Part shown: in pieces, positions 46,250 through 60,119 of the stretch
Numbering within the stretch: position 1 is the first letter of the stretch
How the letters are laid out: every line of letters begins with the position of its first letter
Assembly (NCBI GenBank): GCA_017590115.1
Contig: JAGGNK010012114.1
Span: 1,816,248-1,880,247 of the forward strand
Length of the DNA stretch: 64,000 bases
Direction: 5' to 3'
Origin: Montifringilla adamsi
Lineage: Eukaryota; Chordata; Aves; Passeriformes; Passeridae
The notes under the pieces: generated by a model
The model's input: only the letters and a program-made list of their open reading frames with translations
What the model was told of the DNA's origin: nothing
Databases searched by the model: none
Program-made: the position numbers and the translations under genes

Positions 46250-49200
46250 TAGGATGTAAGATGTTGCAGAACAATACAGGGGAGTTGAAATGGAAAACTA
46301 CTTAAAGAAAGAGGGGGTTGTAGCTGGGTCCTGTTTCTCTCCCTTTAGCTTGGCACTCTCCAGGTTCATGTGATGTGGTAGCAGCTGTGTAGACCATCTT
46401 GTAGCTACAACTGGCTTTGATCCCAGAAGCCATGCATAAAAGCTATATTTTTGGAATACTTACTGAAATACGTGAATATTGCAGACGCTTGCATTTGTAC
46501 GCTCAGTACAGATGTAATGAAATATGTATGAAGTTTGTTTTGTGTTGAAAATGACAATAAGTACATTTTAGACATTTCAATTAATCTTTTATGTTTTGTA
46601 AATTGAATTTGAACTTTAAGAAGTTTCATAGAAAGGAGTGCCAGTAATGTTAGCTAGGCACTGAGGACAACAAAAACAGAAGGTTTTCTGCAACTTGGTG
46701 TTTCCTGTAGTGTGTGCTTTGACTTTTGCCAGAGGAGTTTCTTTTTACTGACAAGACATCTGTTCTGGGCTTTGCTCCCTTTCTTTTTGTCATGGCAGTT
46801 TAAAGATGTGGACACTTATTAAAATGAATTGCCCCCCCCTAATTTCAACCAGTCCCTTTCCACCTATAAGGAACAAATATTAAAAGTTGAAAAATACCCG
46901 TTACTAACAGGCAAAACAGCAACAGGCAAAACACCCCCAAACCAACTAGTAAATAGTCACTTAACACAAAATTGCTAAGTCTCAGGAGCCCCAGGGGAAC
47001 AAGGAGACTCCCAAAATGGTGGGGTGCTGCCCCTCCCAAGATGGCAGCCCCTGCTGCTGACCACGTACAGGGAGGCAAAGCCTCTTCCCCAAGACAGGAA
47101 TTCTTATTTACATAGAAAAATTATTGAAAAAAATATACAGTAAAAAATTTCGTCTTCTTCATCTTCTATAAACAGGTTCTATGAAGTTAGTTGTTTTGAC
47201 TCTGTGATAGAATAGAAAAATTTGTTCTTAATATTGCAGATATTTTCCTTATTACTTTCTTCACTTTTGAGTCTTCACACACACAGAAGACAGAAATCTT
47301 CATGTGTTACTGTCCTTATGTACACATTAGTACACACACTTTGGTGAAGCTCACTATATTTGCATCATAAATAATCATATCCCTCTGTTACTAAGAAAGC
47401 AGAATTAACATTGAAATTCCTTCCTGCTTAGAATCCATTCAACATTCAGCAATACTTTGAGAAATTAAATTTTAAAAAAATTAAAATCTGAATTTAATGA
47501 TTATTTTAATGTGTATGAAAACAGCTTAGAAAGAAGATTTTGTGGTGAACTTCCACCTGGGATATTAAGGTTAGATGTGTAAAGCACATTGTTTTCTTCT
47601 ACAATCCATCATAAATGCATTATTTAATAATTTTTATATCCTACATTTTTCTTTTTTAAGAAGCAGTTCCAGTAGTTCAGCTGGCTATTTCAGTTGCTTG
47701 TTGTGTGAGGCCAAAATTTTCTCTTGTTGCATACAGATAAGTGTTAAGTAAAAAATGGGATCCTAATGTCTGCTAGATCCCTTAAGTATTATTAGAAATT
47801 AAAAAAAAAATCCCATGAAAGTGTCAAAACATTCCTTATCCAGAAATTGTTACAGCCTGTGGAGTAGAAAAAAACAACTGTATGTTTCAGTCCAGAGATG
47901 AATGCTGAATTTATGATAGCAGAAAAGGCTACTCAAAGGCAAGATTCAGGTGGAGAAAAAGACAAAAGACCAAACTCTCTCTGATCCCTTGCAGGAGGAG
48001 CCCTTGAAAATAAACTGCAGAAGCACTCTGTAGAGATCCCATGAGCAAAAGATGGATGGTGGGTCTTTGTCATGGCACTCAAAGAGGTGTACTGGGAAAG
48101 ATGAGAATGAAGTGTGTCTGACTCATTCACAGAGAGAGTCTCAGTAAAAGATGCACAGGGAGTGCACTTCTTTGGTGTCTACAGTTAGAGCTGTAAGTCC
48201 TTGTACCTGAAAAAGAATTTGGAAGTGGGTGATGGAGCTTAGAAATGGATGGGGAAGGGATCTGTGGGATAGTACTGGAGTGACTGATGGGATTAATGGG
48301 ACTGTCTGCTGCCTGTGTGGCAAAGAAAAAGCTGCAGAGAATGAGTGGGCAAGAAAAAGATACATTTTAGTATGAAAATTCTAATAAGTGGGACCAGGGG
48401 CAGCATGGAATCATTACTGCAAATGGAGAGGTATGAGAAGACAAGTAGAGGAGACAATTCTTGGCTAAAATGCAAGAGAATTTCACATCCGTAGAATAAT
48501 TTTAGTTACTTACGTGAAAATGTAAAACAAAGCATCATTTAATTTACTCAGACAATTCAGAAATTATTTTGTTCCAGAATTTAGATTTAGTAAGCATACA
48601 TTTTCTGTATAGAAAAGTCTGAAGGCCAAAGTTTGTCACACCTAGTTTTAGGCTTTTAAACAGAATGTTTTATCAGGCAGGAGTCAAATCAGGATTATTT
48701 GTGACTTCCATTACCTTCAGAGTGAGACACAGGGATACTTCCAGAGAGCACTTAAGGCTTAACTATCTTAGCATGGCTGTCATTGTAGGTGTGATGAAAA
48801 GCTCAGAAATACAGAAGGAGAGAAACTGGTAGTTGCAGTCTACCTAAGTCTGAAAGCATAAACAGATGTGATTTACTCCAGACGTAACAAGGTGATTCTT
48901 GAGTGCTCCCTGCAGTAATTAAAAGCCTTTGAGTCAGTGTCGTGTTTCATCAGGTTCATGGACAAAAGCAGCTGGGGAATTAAGAGCCTCAGAGCATATC
49001 CAGTGGGCACCTGGCTGATCAAGATTGCTCTCTATTTTCTTTTCCTTTTGGAACTGATCTAGGAGTCAAATCTGAAGCTGAGCGGAATTCAGGTAGGATT
49101 CCTCTCTCAGGAGTCCAGTCCAAGGAACTCATCAAACTCTGCAGATCAGAAGGTGATCTGTGAAGCTTCCTCTCTTCTAAAATGAAGATTTAGTTTGCAA

Positions 49201-50650
49201 AATCAAATTATTAAAGTGCAAAGAGTACTATGAAAATTGCATATTTACACAATACTGTTAAGTGGTGATTAATGAGAATCATGGTTCAGTGTTGCTAACT
49301 AATAGTTTTGATATATGAGAAAGATAAAAGACATGCAAGAACAAATTTTAACAATGTAAAAATTTGAATTTCTCAATTCAAAATTTTTCTGAATTCAAAA
49401 TTTTTTTTCTGAATTCAAAACCCTGAATTTCTTTCAGGCTACTAATTAACAGTTGTTTTTACCAGAATGTGCAAAGGATTGTGGCATTTTAACCTGAGTT
49501 TTTTTAGAGGCATTGTTTCCTCATATCCTATTCTTAAAGTAAACTGAATTTTTTCTGGAAAAAAATTCATGTTTTGTCTTCATGAAAATCAGCAAAATGT
49601 AAACAAAGTTTGGAATGCACTGTAAGTTTTCTTAAAGTAATTAGTTATACTCAGTAGTTCTTGGAACACTCAGATTTTCTGTCACTGATCTTCTGTTGTT
49701 AAAGAAACATCTGCTGTCCCTTAGGTTATGAGCATAATCACAGAACTAATGGAAGTTCTAAAGAGTTCGGGTAGCCAACAACATGAGGAAACCTTGGAAT
49801 AGGAGGTGTATATTGCATTTTACGGTCTCATATATATTTCAAGCACTGCCCTTATACATCTTCACCTGACCATCTGTTACATCTTTGAATAGGAAAGTAC
49901 ATTACTGGCCAATTTCAGGTTACGCAGAATATAAGATAGATTGTAGCAACTTGAGAGCAGAAGGTTCTACTTACATGCCTGTGAGTCCAATCAAAGGGTA
50001 CTCATTTGTAGTATCAAGTTCTCAAGGATAACTGCGTCATGTCTTTCATCAAAATGAGCAAAAATAACAATTTTCAATAATTTCTATTCAATATGTAGTT
50101 TATGAAACAGGCTGATTTTTGTTTTATACAATTTATAGAAACAAAAAAGCTGGGAGACTTTATGCTTTAAAGTTGGACAGTGTTTTCTTGGTTGTTTTGT
50201 GTGTGTGTGTGTGCTCCTCGCTTAGAACTAGTTTACAATTAGTCTTAGAAAGCTAATGTTAATACCTAGACATAATTTGAGAGTGAGTCTGTAGTGAAAA
50301 TTCCGACTAATGAATCTGTAGCTCTAGCACCATTAGCAGAATTGTATTTCAAGGTTTTTAGAAGTGAAGTTGAGAAATAAAGATGAAAAATTAATAAGTC
50401 TTTTTAATTTACAAGGTTGAACCAGCCCAAACTGTATGTTTCATTTAAAAGTGCTCTGTGTCATTACAAGAGAGTACATTTTGTGATATACCCAGAGTTT
50501 ATGTGACATGTTATCCTTTGGCAAAGATTAAACATACTGAGCTTTCAAGCCACAGAATGATGGAGAAAATTTGGTGTCTTTCCAATGTCAAAGCTGTTGT
50601 TGAATATTTGCTGTGAAACCACTAAAAGCAAGATAATTTTCTGAATTCTA
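46250..50650. other. Intergenic DNA, little recognised
   Basis: AT-rich intergenic sequence containing the ERV-like remnant at 46.83-47.10 kb. From 47.93 to 48.48 kb a purine-rich, higher-GC stretch may be an old repeat but has no diagnostic ends. At about 49.36-49.43 kb a unit of the form CTGAATTCAAAATTTTT is repeated roughly three times. A (GT)n tract of 15 bases lies at 50199-50213. No exon was recognised. Confidence 0.55.
46830..47100 (-). mobile_element. Possible endogenous retrovirus 3' remnant
   Basis: On the minus strand a short hydrophobic, membrane-anchor-like frame (about 46845-47078) runs toward a purine tract ending in eight G (C8 on plus at about 46832-46839). This is the arrangement expected of an env end followed by a polypurine tract. 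No LTR follows it to the left, so the element would be truncated. No conserved envelope motif could be confirmed, so this is only suggestive. Confidence 0.3.
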
Positions 50651-50654
50651 AAAG

Positions 50655-51055
50655 CTTGGGGCTGACATGGTGGAAAGCAAATTGGCAGGAAAACATCTTG
50701 GTGTCCTGGTGGGCGCTAGTTGACCATGAGCTAGAAGTGCACCCTCACAGAGAAAAGGCCAGGGGTCTCCTGGGTTATACTAGGAATGACATTGCCTGCT
50801 GGTAGGTTGAGGATAGTGTTTCTCCCCCTCTGTCACCTGTGAGATACATCTGAAACTGTCAGTCTAGCTCTAGGCTTCCCAGTGCAAAAAAGATATGGAC
50901 ATCCTGGATCAAGTCAAGTGGAGGATGACTGTGGGACCATATCTTCAAGGGGCATGCAAGAGAGTTGGGACTGCTCAGCCGTGAGAAAGCTCAGGGGGAC
51001 CTTACCGATGAATGTAGTGGTGCCTTCTTGATATGACAAGAGGCAACAGGTGCAA
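50655..51055 (+). mobile_element. CR1 LINE fragment, plus orientation
   Basis: Contains CR1 internal landmarks from the end of the reverse transcriptase frame: GGTGTCCTGGTGGGC, TTGACCATGAGC, AGAAAAGGCCAGGGG...CTGGG, CATTGCCTGCTGGTAGGTTG, ATCCTGGATCAAGTCAAGTG, CAAGAGAGTTGGGACTGCTC and GAGGCAACAGGTGCAAACTG. It stops before the 3' terminal repeat, so it is truncated or decayed at both ends. It is strongly diverged, with no open frame of note. Confidence 0.85.
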
Positions 51056-51316
51056 ACTGATAATATCAAAACCCAGTGAATAAGTAAGTTTTTGGTGTTT
51101 ATTATTCTATATTGAAATAGGTAAGTGATGGGAAGAAGAGTAGGCCGTTCCTAACTGATCAGTGTTTGTATCTCAGTTCTTTGGGTTTTTTGAGCAACTT
51201 TGTCGTATCTTGAGGGAACACATCAGGGGTAGAATCTTATATTTTGGTCAGAAGAACACTGCTAGAGTGATGACAAGGTATTAGCATTTAAACACAAGAG
51301 CACTCCTTCCTTTGTG

Positions 51317-51390
51317 TTTTTTGGTGGTTTTTTTTTTTTTGTTTGTTTGGTTGGTTGGTTGGTTTGGTTTGTGATGTGGTTTTGTAGGAA
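51317..51390. repeat. T/G-rich simple sequence with (GGTT)n
   Basis: A T run followed by GTTT and about four GGTT units, then GGTTTGGTTTG. Low-complexity, strand-biased tract. Confidence 0.85.
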
Positions 51391-54300
51391 GGTGGACTTT
51401 GTTTTTTGTAGCAAGTGAGTAATATGCTAGAAAATGTAAGACTCAAGGATGTTGTTACTGCATAAATATATTAGGCACCTGCCATGGTTTTCTTCACAGT
51501 CTCCAAATTAGGCCTCCTTTTCAGCCCACTGAAAACTATTCTGAATAGAGATTCCACCATACAGATTGTCAGAATTTTTCTTCCTATCTCTTTTTTTCAA
51601 ATTGCCTGCATTATATGCATCTGTTCTTGTTTCTGACTTGATCTAACTTCCATTTCTGAAATAAAAGCCTGACTTACATGCCATAAGTTGTGAAACAGAA
51701 TAGGAAAGTAATTGTATCTGTTGGCTTGGATTTTTAAATTTTTCTTGCATTTCATTGATGTTTCTAATAAGCACTCCAGCAATTTTATGAACTTCTGTAT
51801 TTTAATTTGTTATAACTGTAGGAAGAATGTTCTAATTTCTTCTTTGCTTTTTTTCTTGACGTTTTCAGGATTAGCAAATTTGTTAAGCTTGCTAAGAAAA
51901 CATTAGTAGGATTTTTTTCATTGCTTTGACATTTGTGTGTATGTGTGTGTGCACGTGTACGCTGTGGATCTGAAGCTTTGCTTTGATACTGCATGAGAGA
52001 ATAAATGGAGAAGTCTTTTGCACTACTGAGAGAAATTTAGAGGAATTCATTCACAAGGCCTCTGTAGCACTGCTGCAGCAGCCTCTGCATGGCTTAGTTA
52101 GTGCAGACACAGCTCCTCACAGATTTTGCCTTTTTCAAAGCAAATGGAACAGGAGAGGAGCTTAGTGATTAACCTGTCTTTTTTGTTGCATCTGTTGCAA
52201 TAGAAAAGTCGAAATGGTGTTGACAACAGTGTCAGGCAGTGTTTCAGTCACAATATTTTTGGTGTTTATTAGTTTTCTATAGGAATGACTGGCTTGTAAA
52301 TTTGTATGTGAGTTCTTCTGAAAATGGTCACCACAAGTTAATCATAAGTTGGAGGCAGTTGGGGTGATTACCACTCTGAATGAATAGCAGTTATTTTAGG
52401 AAGAGATGCATGTACATAGAGAACTTTTGAAGTTCTCTGCCATTGAATGTATAAAATCTCTGCAACCCTTAAAAATATCTTGATCAATACATGGTTTTAG
52501 TTCTTCCATTCATAGAATCGTGCCTGGAAAATATCAAGTGTATTCATGAGGTTTCAGTCAGAAAGAAGCCTGTTTAAAGTGCAATTTTCAAGTGAATACA
52601 TGAGTGAGAAATTCTGTGAAATGATTCTTGTAATCTGATTTCTTGATGTCTGATGATGAATACCCACCTCTGGAAAAATTTGTCATAAAATGTATGTTGA
52701 GAACATCTTTTAAGACTGCTTAGGCTTGGTTTGCTCAGAATTCTTGCTCAAATTTCTATCAAGCAATGTTGATAGAAATGAATAAATTTGGTTTATGCTT
52801 TTAGCTTTGTGGGCTATCTACTGCATTAGCAACATTTTAGGCTCTGGTTTCCAAGGGAAAGGTTATGTCAGTCCTTCTGATTTCTCATTCATTTTGTTGA
52901 TAGGTGAAAGATCTGACATTTGTGCAGTGCACTAGTTTTGGAAGGCAGATAGAAAGTTCATAACTCAGCCTCCGTAAGACTTCTCTGCACAACTTCTAGG
53001 GGTTAATTAATGGTAATGGATTCTGATTTTACTCCTTATCCTGATGTGGGAGCTCCTTGGGAAAAAAGAGAGGTCAGGATAGTCATTAGCCACTGAATTC
53101 TTTTCTGCAGTTGCTGGCAGCAGGCTATTAGGATGCTTAAATTTATGTGAAGGTCAAAAAAGCCAATTGCAGGGCTGCTGGATGTCTGAAACAGACAAAA
53201 ATTCCTTGCTGAGCATAGCCAACTGTGAACCAGAAAATCTAGGCTAAAATCATATTGGAAATCTGCAGTGCAAAAGCACCTTTGTGCATAGGCTTCACAC
53301 ATAAAAAGTTTGGCTTCAGCTCATGTAAATATTTCATCCACTTAGCCATATCTTTTTTATACCAGTTAAATTCAAGTATCTCATTAAAGCTCAAAAATAA
53401 AGATTCCTCTAGAGTTGAGTTGAGGCGTTTGGGATGGGCATAGGGTTAGTCTTGTTAAAATGATCTGACCATTGGGCATTTTTCTACTACCACAAGGAGA
53501 TACTTTCAGAGATTATGAGGTCTTTTATGATCCCATTAAAATGAAAAATTGGTGAAAAAGACTAGAAGCCAATTTCCACACTGCTTTTTGAATGTTTATA
53601 TAGTCATTAAAGTAATACATGAGCATCCACGAGCTCTGCAAGTACAACAAGAGGAATGAGGACATTCACCTTGTACACACAGCCTGAAAAGAACTCTCTG
53701 AATAATTTATTTTTGTGCCCTAGTGTCAAACCAGAAACCTGAAGGAAAAGTTCAAAATTACCTGGTTGTAAATTTAAAGTAATGGTTATTTACACCAATT
53801 TTCCACTTACATTTAAACCAACTTTCCTGTTGTGTAGAACAGCACTGGGAAGAACATCTAGAAAAGAAAAATTTTCCTCCTACACTTTTCCTTGTATTAT
53901 TGTCTGACAGTTTGGGGAAAAGTTATTAATAAATTATGACTTCTTTATTCAAAGAAGTTTCTCTACAATCTTTGTTTAACTGTTTTGGTTTTGTACCAGA
54001 TGTCTGAATGGTAAAAATCCCCATTTCTTCCATATGTGATGCTTTGCATGATTCTGTTATTGACTCATAAGATGTGTGCTCCACCTGAGGACCCTGATTT
54101 GGGTTGTGTATGGTGGATTATGCTTGTAATATAATTTCTAAGGGACAAATTCTCATTTTCTGATTTTGCAAAAATTCAGTTATTTTCAGCATTCTGAATA
54201 TTAGAGAAAGACTATGTGTTCTTTATAGAAAAAAAGGTACTGCCTGTCATGCATAATTAATGTTAATGACATTAATATTACAGTAATTTGAATATTTTCC

Positions 54301-57300
54301 TGGACTCTGTTATAGCAAATTAATTTTAAATTTGACTATGCATTAGGAACTGTGTGTTCTCTTGGTTGGTTCTCACAGATCTTGTGTATGAACGTCTAAG
54401 ATCTTCTATTAATTACTTTGCCTTCTGAAGTTACAGAGATTTGCTGCAAGTAAAGTGAGTACAGCAAGGTCAAGAGTTCAGGTTATAGCATTCTCTGTGT
54501 TATAGATTGAAATAGCTTTTCTGGTGTCTACGGTAAAGGATAAAGTAGAAATAGACCCAGCTGTTGGGTTTTGAGTAAATTATACAATCTCTTCTCTCTT
54601 AATTTCTGAATTCCCGCTCCTATTCTTCTAATTTACTTCTCAGAAATAAATAAGTTTAATCCAATGGAGTTTGGGTTTTTTGATAGCTGTGGGTTGGCTA
54701 CTGCTGGACTTTTTAATAAATACTTTAATAAATTTTTTTTATCCCCACAGCAGATCATTTAGAACTAAACTCTATAACTAAACCTCTTTCATTGTTATGT
54801 TTGTCAGTTCAATGTCAGGAAGTGTTAATGTGCATTTTGAACATATACAGTGAATTGAGGAATGACTGTGCTGGCAGAAGATGTCAGTACTTCTCCTGAT
54901 AGTCTGAAAGGTTAAAAAATGCCCAAATATTTCAAAACATTAGTTTATGTGGCTTGCAGGGAGCCTATATGCAGTTCAGGACAATGTGTTTAAGTGAGGA
55001 AATGTTACAGTTTGTTGTTCGCTGCTATAACTGGGAGGTCCAGAACACACTAACATTTATTTGCATGGATGTTCAGATGCATTTTGTAGCATACTTTTAG
55101 GTATATGTTAACCAAATGTTAGGTATATATTAACCAAATGGATTTTCATTCTGCTTAAGTCAGGAGAGAGATAATAGTTTATAGAAATTTTAATGTAGTA
55201 ATGACCAAATTCTGTCCATTTTATGGATACAAGTCCACACAAGTACTTGCTAAATTATGCTGAGCAGATTTTAAGTAATTTGTGTGATGTGTGCAATTCC
55301 ACATAATAGTCTGTGAATATAGTTAGGCACATAAAACAGGTAGTGGGATGCACCACATGTATGGGAGCAGGAGTGTTTTCTTTCTCTAAGAACAAGTGAA
55401 AATGTAATCATATTTGTAACTTTATGTCATGCAACTACTAATTAAGGTGGATATGAAATAAGTTCAGCTTTTAATATCACCAAGCAATGCCTTCAGACAT
55501 CACTCAACAGTCAGATCTGATCATATAATTTCAGCTGTTTTTACAAATTTTGCTCACTAATACATAAACAGCCAGTCTTCTACCATCATAACCTAGAAGC
55601 GCTTTTGGGAATAAAGCGTTCACTGATTAAAGGAAACTTCCAGGTGTTTATAAGCATGTGCGTCCTATCTTTTGTTCTATTGATACCAATATTATTTTAT
55701 TTGTAAGAAAGAAAAGTAAAATTACCATTGGAGTTATTAAAGGACTTTTCACTGCCAAAAGGGACAGCTTTCTAAAACTTCATACTATTTTTTCTGAAAG
55801 TTCACGCTGTTTAATAGTAATTTTTTGTCTACTTGACAGCAGAGACAATGTGCAAAGATGTTAATGTTGAGAGAGACCTTTTTCACGATTACAAAACTCT
55901 TAGCACATGTGTATCATTAGCTGATTTTGCTGCCATTAACTGTTTAATATCAGATATTAAACAGATAAGTATGTTAAAAATCTATGAATAATTTTTTGAA
56001 ATTTAAATTCATCATAAGATTCTTGATATTACTGGAAGTTATGAGAAACTGGCCAGGAGATTTTACTTTGGATAAAAGGAAATACTCTCTAGTATTACAT
56101 GTTTATAACATCTCACAAAATTTAGGCTCTGATTTATTTAGAATATATATTATTTGCATGTTATATAATATGCACAGGTATAAAGTGCATATATGCTTAC
56201 AGTGTAATGCTTAGATGTGATCTTGACTTTAAGGATGTATTTCAAAATTTTTATGAAGAGCAAGGGACTTAGTGGTAAAGCAGCTTTCTTACAGAATACC
56301 TTGGATCTTTGTATGTCAGTAGAAATCAGTTTTGTACATACTTGCTTAAATACTATGCTTTCCTTTTAATTAGGGAATGCACCAAGGTGTGCTTAAAGGT
56401 TACTTTATTATTCAACTTCTTATAAGTAAAAATGAATTGCAGTTCAGAATATGATTTTTCAAAATATGTAAAATAAATCCTTCTATCTGCAGCCACTGTT
56501 ACTCAATATTAGATTCAAAAATCAGCTCATGTCTGTAATCTCTAATTCTCAACAGAATAGGAAATGTGAGGAGCAAAGTTGTACTAACAATAATATGATT
56601 GTTCATTCATTCTTAATTGCTTGATACCAGGGTGATTATTGCAGGAGCTCTCTGTAGGAGAGCTGTCATTACTAATGGTTGTTTCCAGTATGGTTTGTGG
56701 CAGTACCTGAAAGCAAAATTGCAGCATCAGATTTCTCCAGTGGAAGTTAGAAGGTAGTGTTCTTCATAGACCTCTTCAGTACTGCATGAAAGGTGGCAAA
56801 ACTCCAGATTACAATTTTGAAGTAGTGGGATACAGACTTTAATATAGCTTAGCCAATATAAGAAATATATGAATCTGTATATGAAGCAGTCAGATACATA
56901 ATCAGATACAGATCAACTAAGGTAAGAAATATGTTTATTCAGTTGTTCCTTTTCACTTCTTTACAAGGAGCACCACCAAGCAGTTATGAGAGGTGGCAAT
57001 CTCTTCAGGAAAGTACAGCAGGGAAGAATGTCCTTGAAAATACCTTAGATAGCATAACAACTGCCCACAACCACATGCGTGCAACATACTGTGATGTAGA
57101 CTTCTTGCAAGGGAAGAAGATGAAGGAGCAGTGATTCTATAAGGCATGTTCTCTTCTCAAACTCATATTTCATATGGAGAAGGAAGTATATATTATGGCA
57201 TGATAGAAAATTGGTCTTGCCATACATGCTCTGAGGTCCTCATTGGACACTTTTCTGTGTACATCTGTACATAGAAATGGTATATGCATGTCCTTGCTTA

Positions 57301-58200
57301 GGTCAGTCTGCATTGCAACTTTTGAAATATAATAGGATTTCAGTTTAGTCTTCACAGTCATAAATGAATTTATGTTATGGTATTATACTTTACAGGTACT
57401 AACCCCTACTAACCCCATGGTAGTCACAAAAGGTCCCTGCAGAGCTGCTGGAAAGTTAAGACTTCATTGCTAAGTCTCATTTCAATAATGTTTTTGCCTT
57501 TGAATTTTTCAGAATAATTTGTTGTCTAACATTTAAAAAATAATATTACGAAGCTCTGTATTGTTAGGTTAGAATTCAATTATGTTAATAGTAAATTAGT
57601 TGGTTAATAAATAGTTTTAAAATATTAAATGCTGTTTTCAGATACTTTTTACTTAATGAGGTTACTTTTAAAAGCTGAGGTGTTATTAGTCTCCATCACT
57701 GTACTGATATATGTGTTGTTATAATAAATTCTTATTATATTCCTAATTCCTATATATTTCTGTATTCCTGGGGTATTCAGGTTACTGAAGCAAATGGCTG
57801 TTGGGGCATTGAGTATTGTTTCAACACTTGTTCCTAACATCTGTTTCTCATTTGAACTTTCTGTACTCCTTTATTTTCCTGCCCTGTCTGGGCCTCACTG
57901 TGAAATAGATCTGCCAAAAGGAAATAGAAAGAAAAAAGAAGTTTCTGGTCCCTTGAAACTCTGGTCAGGCAGCAATGTTCTGCAATATTTTCTTTTTATA
58001 CCATTAGACATGAGAACATGCACTCTCTCTTATTGTACATTTTTTCATGCAGGAAAAACTCTAGCCAACTTTGTGACAGAAGAAAAGAAGCAAGAAAGGC
58101 TGATACATGACTTCAGGTTCCAGAAGATGTTTTACACATTGTGGTCTGCAAATAGATTTACCAGTCTATTGATCTGGACTAAGTCATCCTTCAAAGGAAA
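51391..58200. other. Intergenic DNA without recognised gene
   Basis: AT-rich sequence with no CpG island and no exon of coding character. Small structures seen are a perfect 11-bp hairpin at 52752-52779, an 8-bp palindromic pair at 54256-54276, a 22-bp direct duplication at 55097-55140 with one mismatch, and a 25-base near-perfect palindrome at 55940-55964. No interspersed repeat was recognised with confidence. Confidence 0.55.
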
Positions 58201-59480
58201 ATAATTTACCAGGACACAGTGGGCAGCAGTCCTTCTGAGAGCACTTACCTTGAAGAGCCAAGATATTTCAGAGGCTCGTGTTACGAATGTGTGTTTTAGG
58301 GTTGCTTAAAGAATCATTGGCAAAGGTACTGCAAAATCAGGGTTTGTGTAAAAGCAAAAGCATAATAAGTTAATTGCTCAGGTTTACCCTGCTACTTACT
58401 AGATGGGTAAAGCACACAGAGAAAAAGCAAACAAAAATCTAAACCCGTTTCACCTGCAACCAAAATCAACCCCAAAATTATCTGTGACAAGGCTTGGGGG
58501 CTGAGGGAAAAGGAGGGGGAGGGAAAAAAATGGTTGGAAAGGATAAGGGTCAAAAGGAAAAAGGAATAAGGAAGGCCCTCCTGTTGACTCACAAGATTCA
58601 GAGTAGACCCTCTTGTTAAACAGAGCCTAGGAAATTTTTCGTCTAAAGGTTTAAACCTAAACTTAACAGCAGTTAGTCTGTTGCTTGAGTTAAACAATTG
58701 AACAATTTGTACAGAATTTGTGGTAGCACAACAGTAATTCACAGGCCTAACTTACTTAAAAATCTAAAATGCTTAATCCAGGAGAGCAACATTCCCAGTA
58801 CATTTGCTATGGCATATTCACATCAGCACACACACAGATGTCAAGGAGTGCAGGTCAGATATACACCTCTGAAAAAATTCCCTTCCATTTCATCAAAGTA
58901 CTTTTGTCAGATGCCTTTGCTTCTTCTCAGCAGGCAAAGGGTTGAGTCTGGAGGAGGGGGTATATCACCATCACTGTTGTTCAGCAACCCTCCACGTACA
59001 GCAGACTGGAGAGTTCGCTGCCTCTGAGGGGCCCTGCTCAGAGGGAAGAGCTGGTCACAGCTGCTGCAGTCCAGGAGAGCTCCAAGGGTTTGGATTATGG
59101 TTTATAGGGTTACAATAGAGTGGGCTTTGGTCATAATGATTTCTCATCCTGGCTGCAATTCAGGTAGGTGGCTTTCTTCAAAAAGTGTTATTTCCCTTGG
59201 GCAGTTTTTCAGGCATGAAAAATAAATTTCCAACACTGTTTGTTGAAAACCAGCAGCTCGCTGGGCAGCACTAGTTCCTGGAAACAGTTTTTCTGATAAG
59301 CTCAAGAAAATCGGAGCCCAGGTGCTGTTCTTCAAGGCTGAGACCTAATGAGCATTTCTCAGATCATAGTTTGCCCTGAGCGGGGCAGGGGATGCACCAC
59401 TGGCGGTTGTCACAATGTGGCACTCTACTTAAGCTGGGCCATGTTTCCCTGGACAAAAACTCACAGTACTACCCAAATCC
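58200..59480. repeat. Possible old ERV or other repeat, unclassified
   Basis: The base composition shifts repeatedly to purine-rich and GC-richer DNA (for example 58.49-58.60 and 58.92-59.08 kb), unlike the flanks. The texture resembles decayed LTR-retrovirus sequence but I found no TATA/poly-A pair, LTR ends or coding motif. A canonical G-quadruplex motif lies at 58496-58523. Identity undetermined. Confidence 0.25.
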
Positions 59481-60119
59481 CACTTCAACATGTGTCTGAT
59501 GGAGACTTTTTAAGAACACATTGAGGAAGTTTAGTGAAATGTGCACATTTGGATTTCCTTTCTTTTTTTTTTAAGTAGACAAGTATTTTCAGAAACTTCA
59601 TTTACATATAAATGGGCTGTGAGAATGAAATTGTGTGGGATATTTTTGTAAAAGATTGAAAAGTTTTCTTAGAATTCTGAGGAACTGAAATTTGTCTAAA
59701 GCACATTAGCAGTGACTGATGGGATGCAACAAAAAGTGACTAGGTGATAGCAAAGTTGGTGCATGTGCAGCATGGTTCAACACTGAGAGTGAAATCTGTC
59801 AGGAGTTAAAATGCCATGCATAAAGTATGATAAAGGGAGATTGGCAGAGGCTAAAATTTGTTTTGCCTTTTTTTTTGTTTGTTTTGGTGGGTTAGTGTAT
59901 AATAGCATTTCAGTGTTTCAGCATTTCAATAGCTGATGAGGGAAGAAAAGACTGTGTTGTGTGGTCTTCTCTGCTTTCCAGTTCCTTCTATGATGAATTA
60001 AAATTTTTCAATCATGTAGCCAGGTCAAAGAGAGGGAAGTTCACATGGGATTGTGGGACATGGTATTAGGAGAGTCTTGGCTGAAATGGATGCCTGACAT
60101 ATAATTTCCATAATGAAGA

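Noticed and set aside
57794..58204. A 136-codon plus-strand open frame
   Set aside because: Mixed hydrophobic composition typical of AT-rich noise, with no domain, promoter or splice support.
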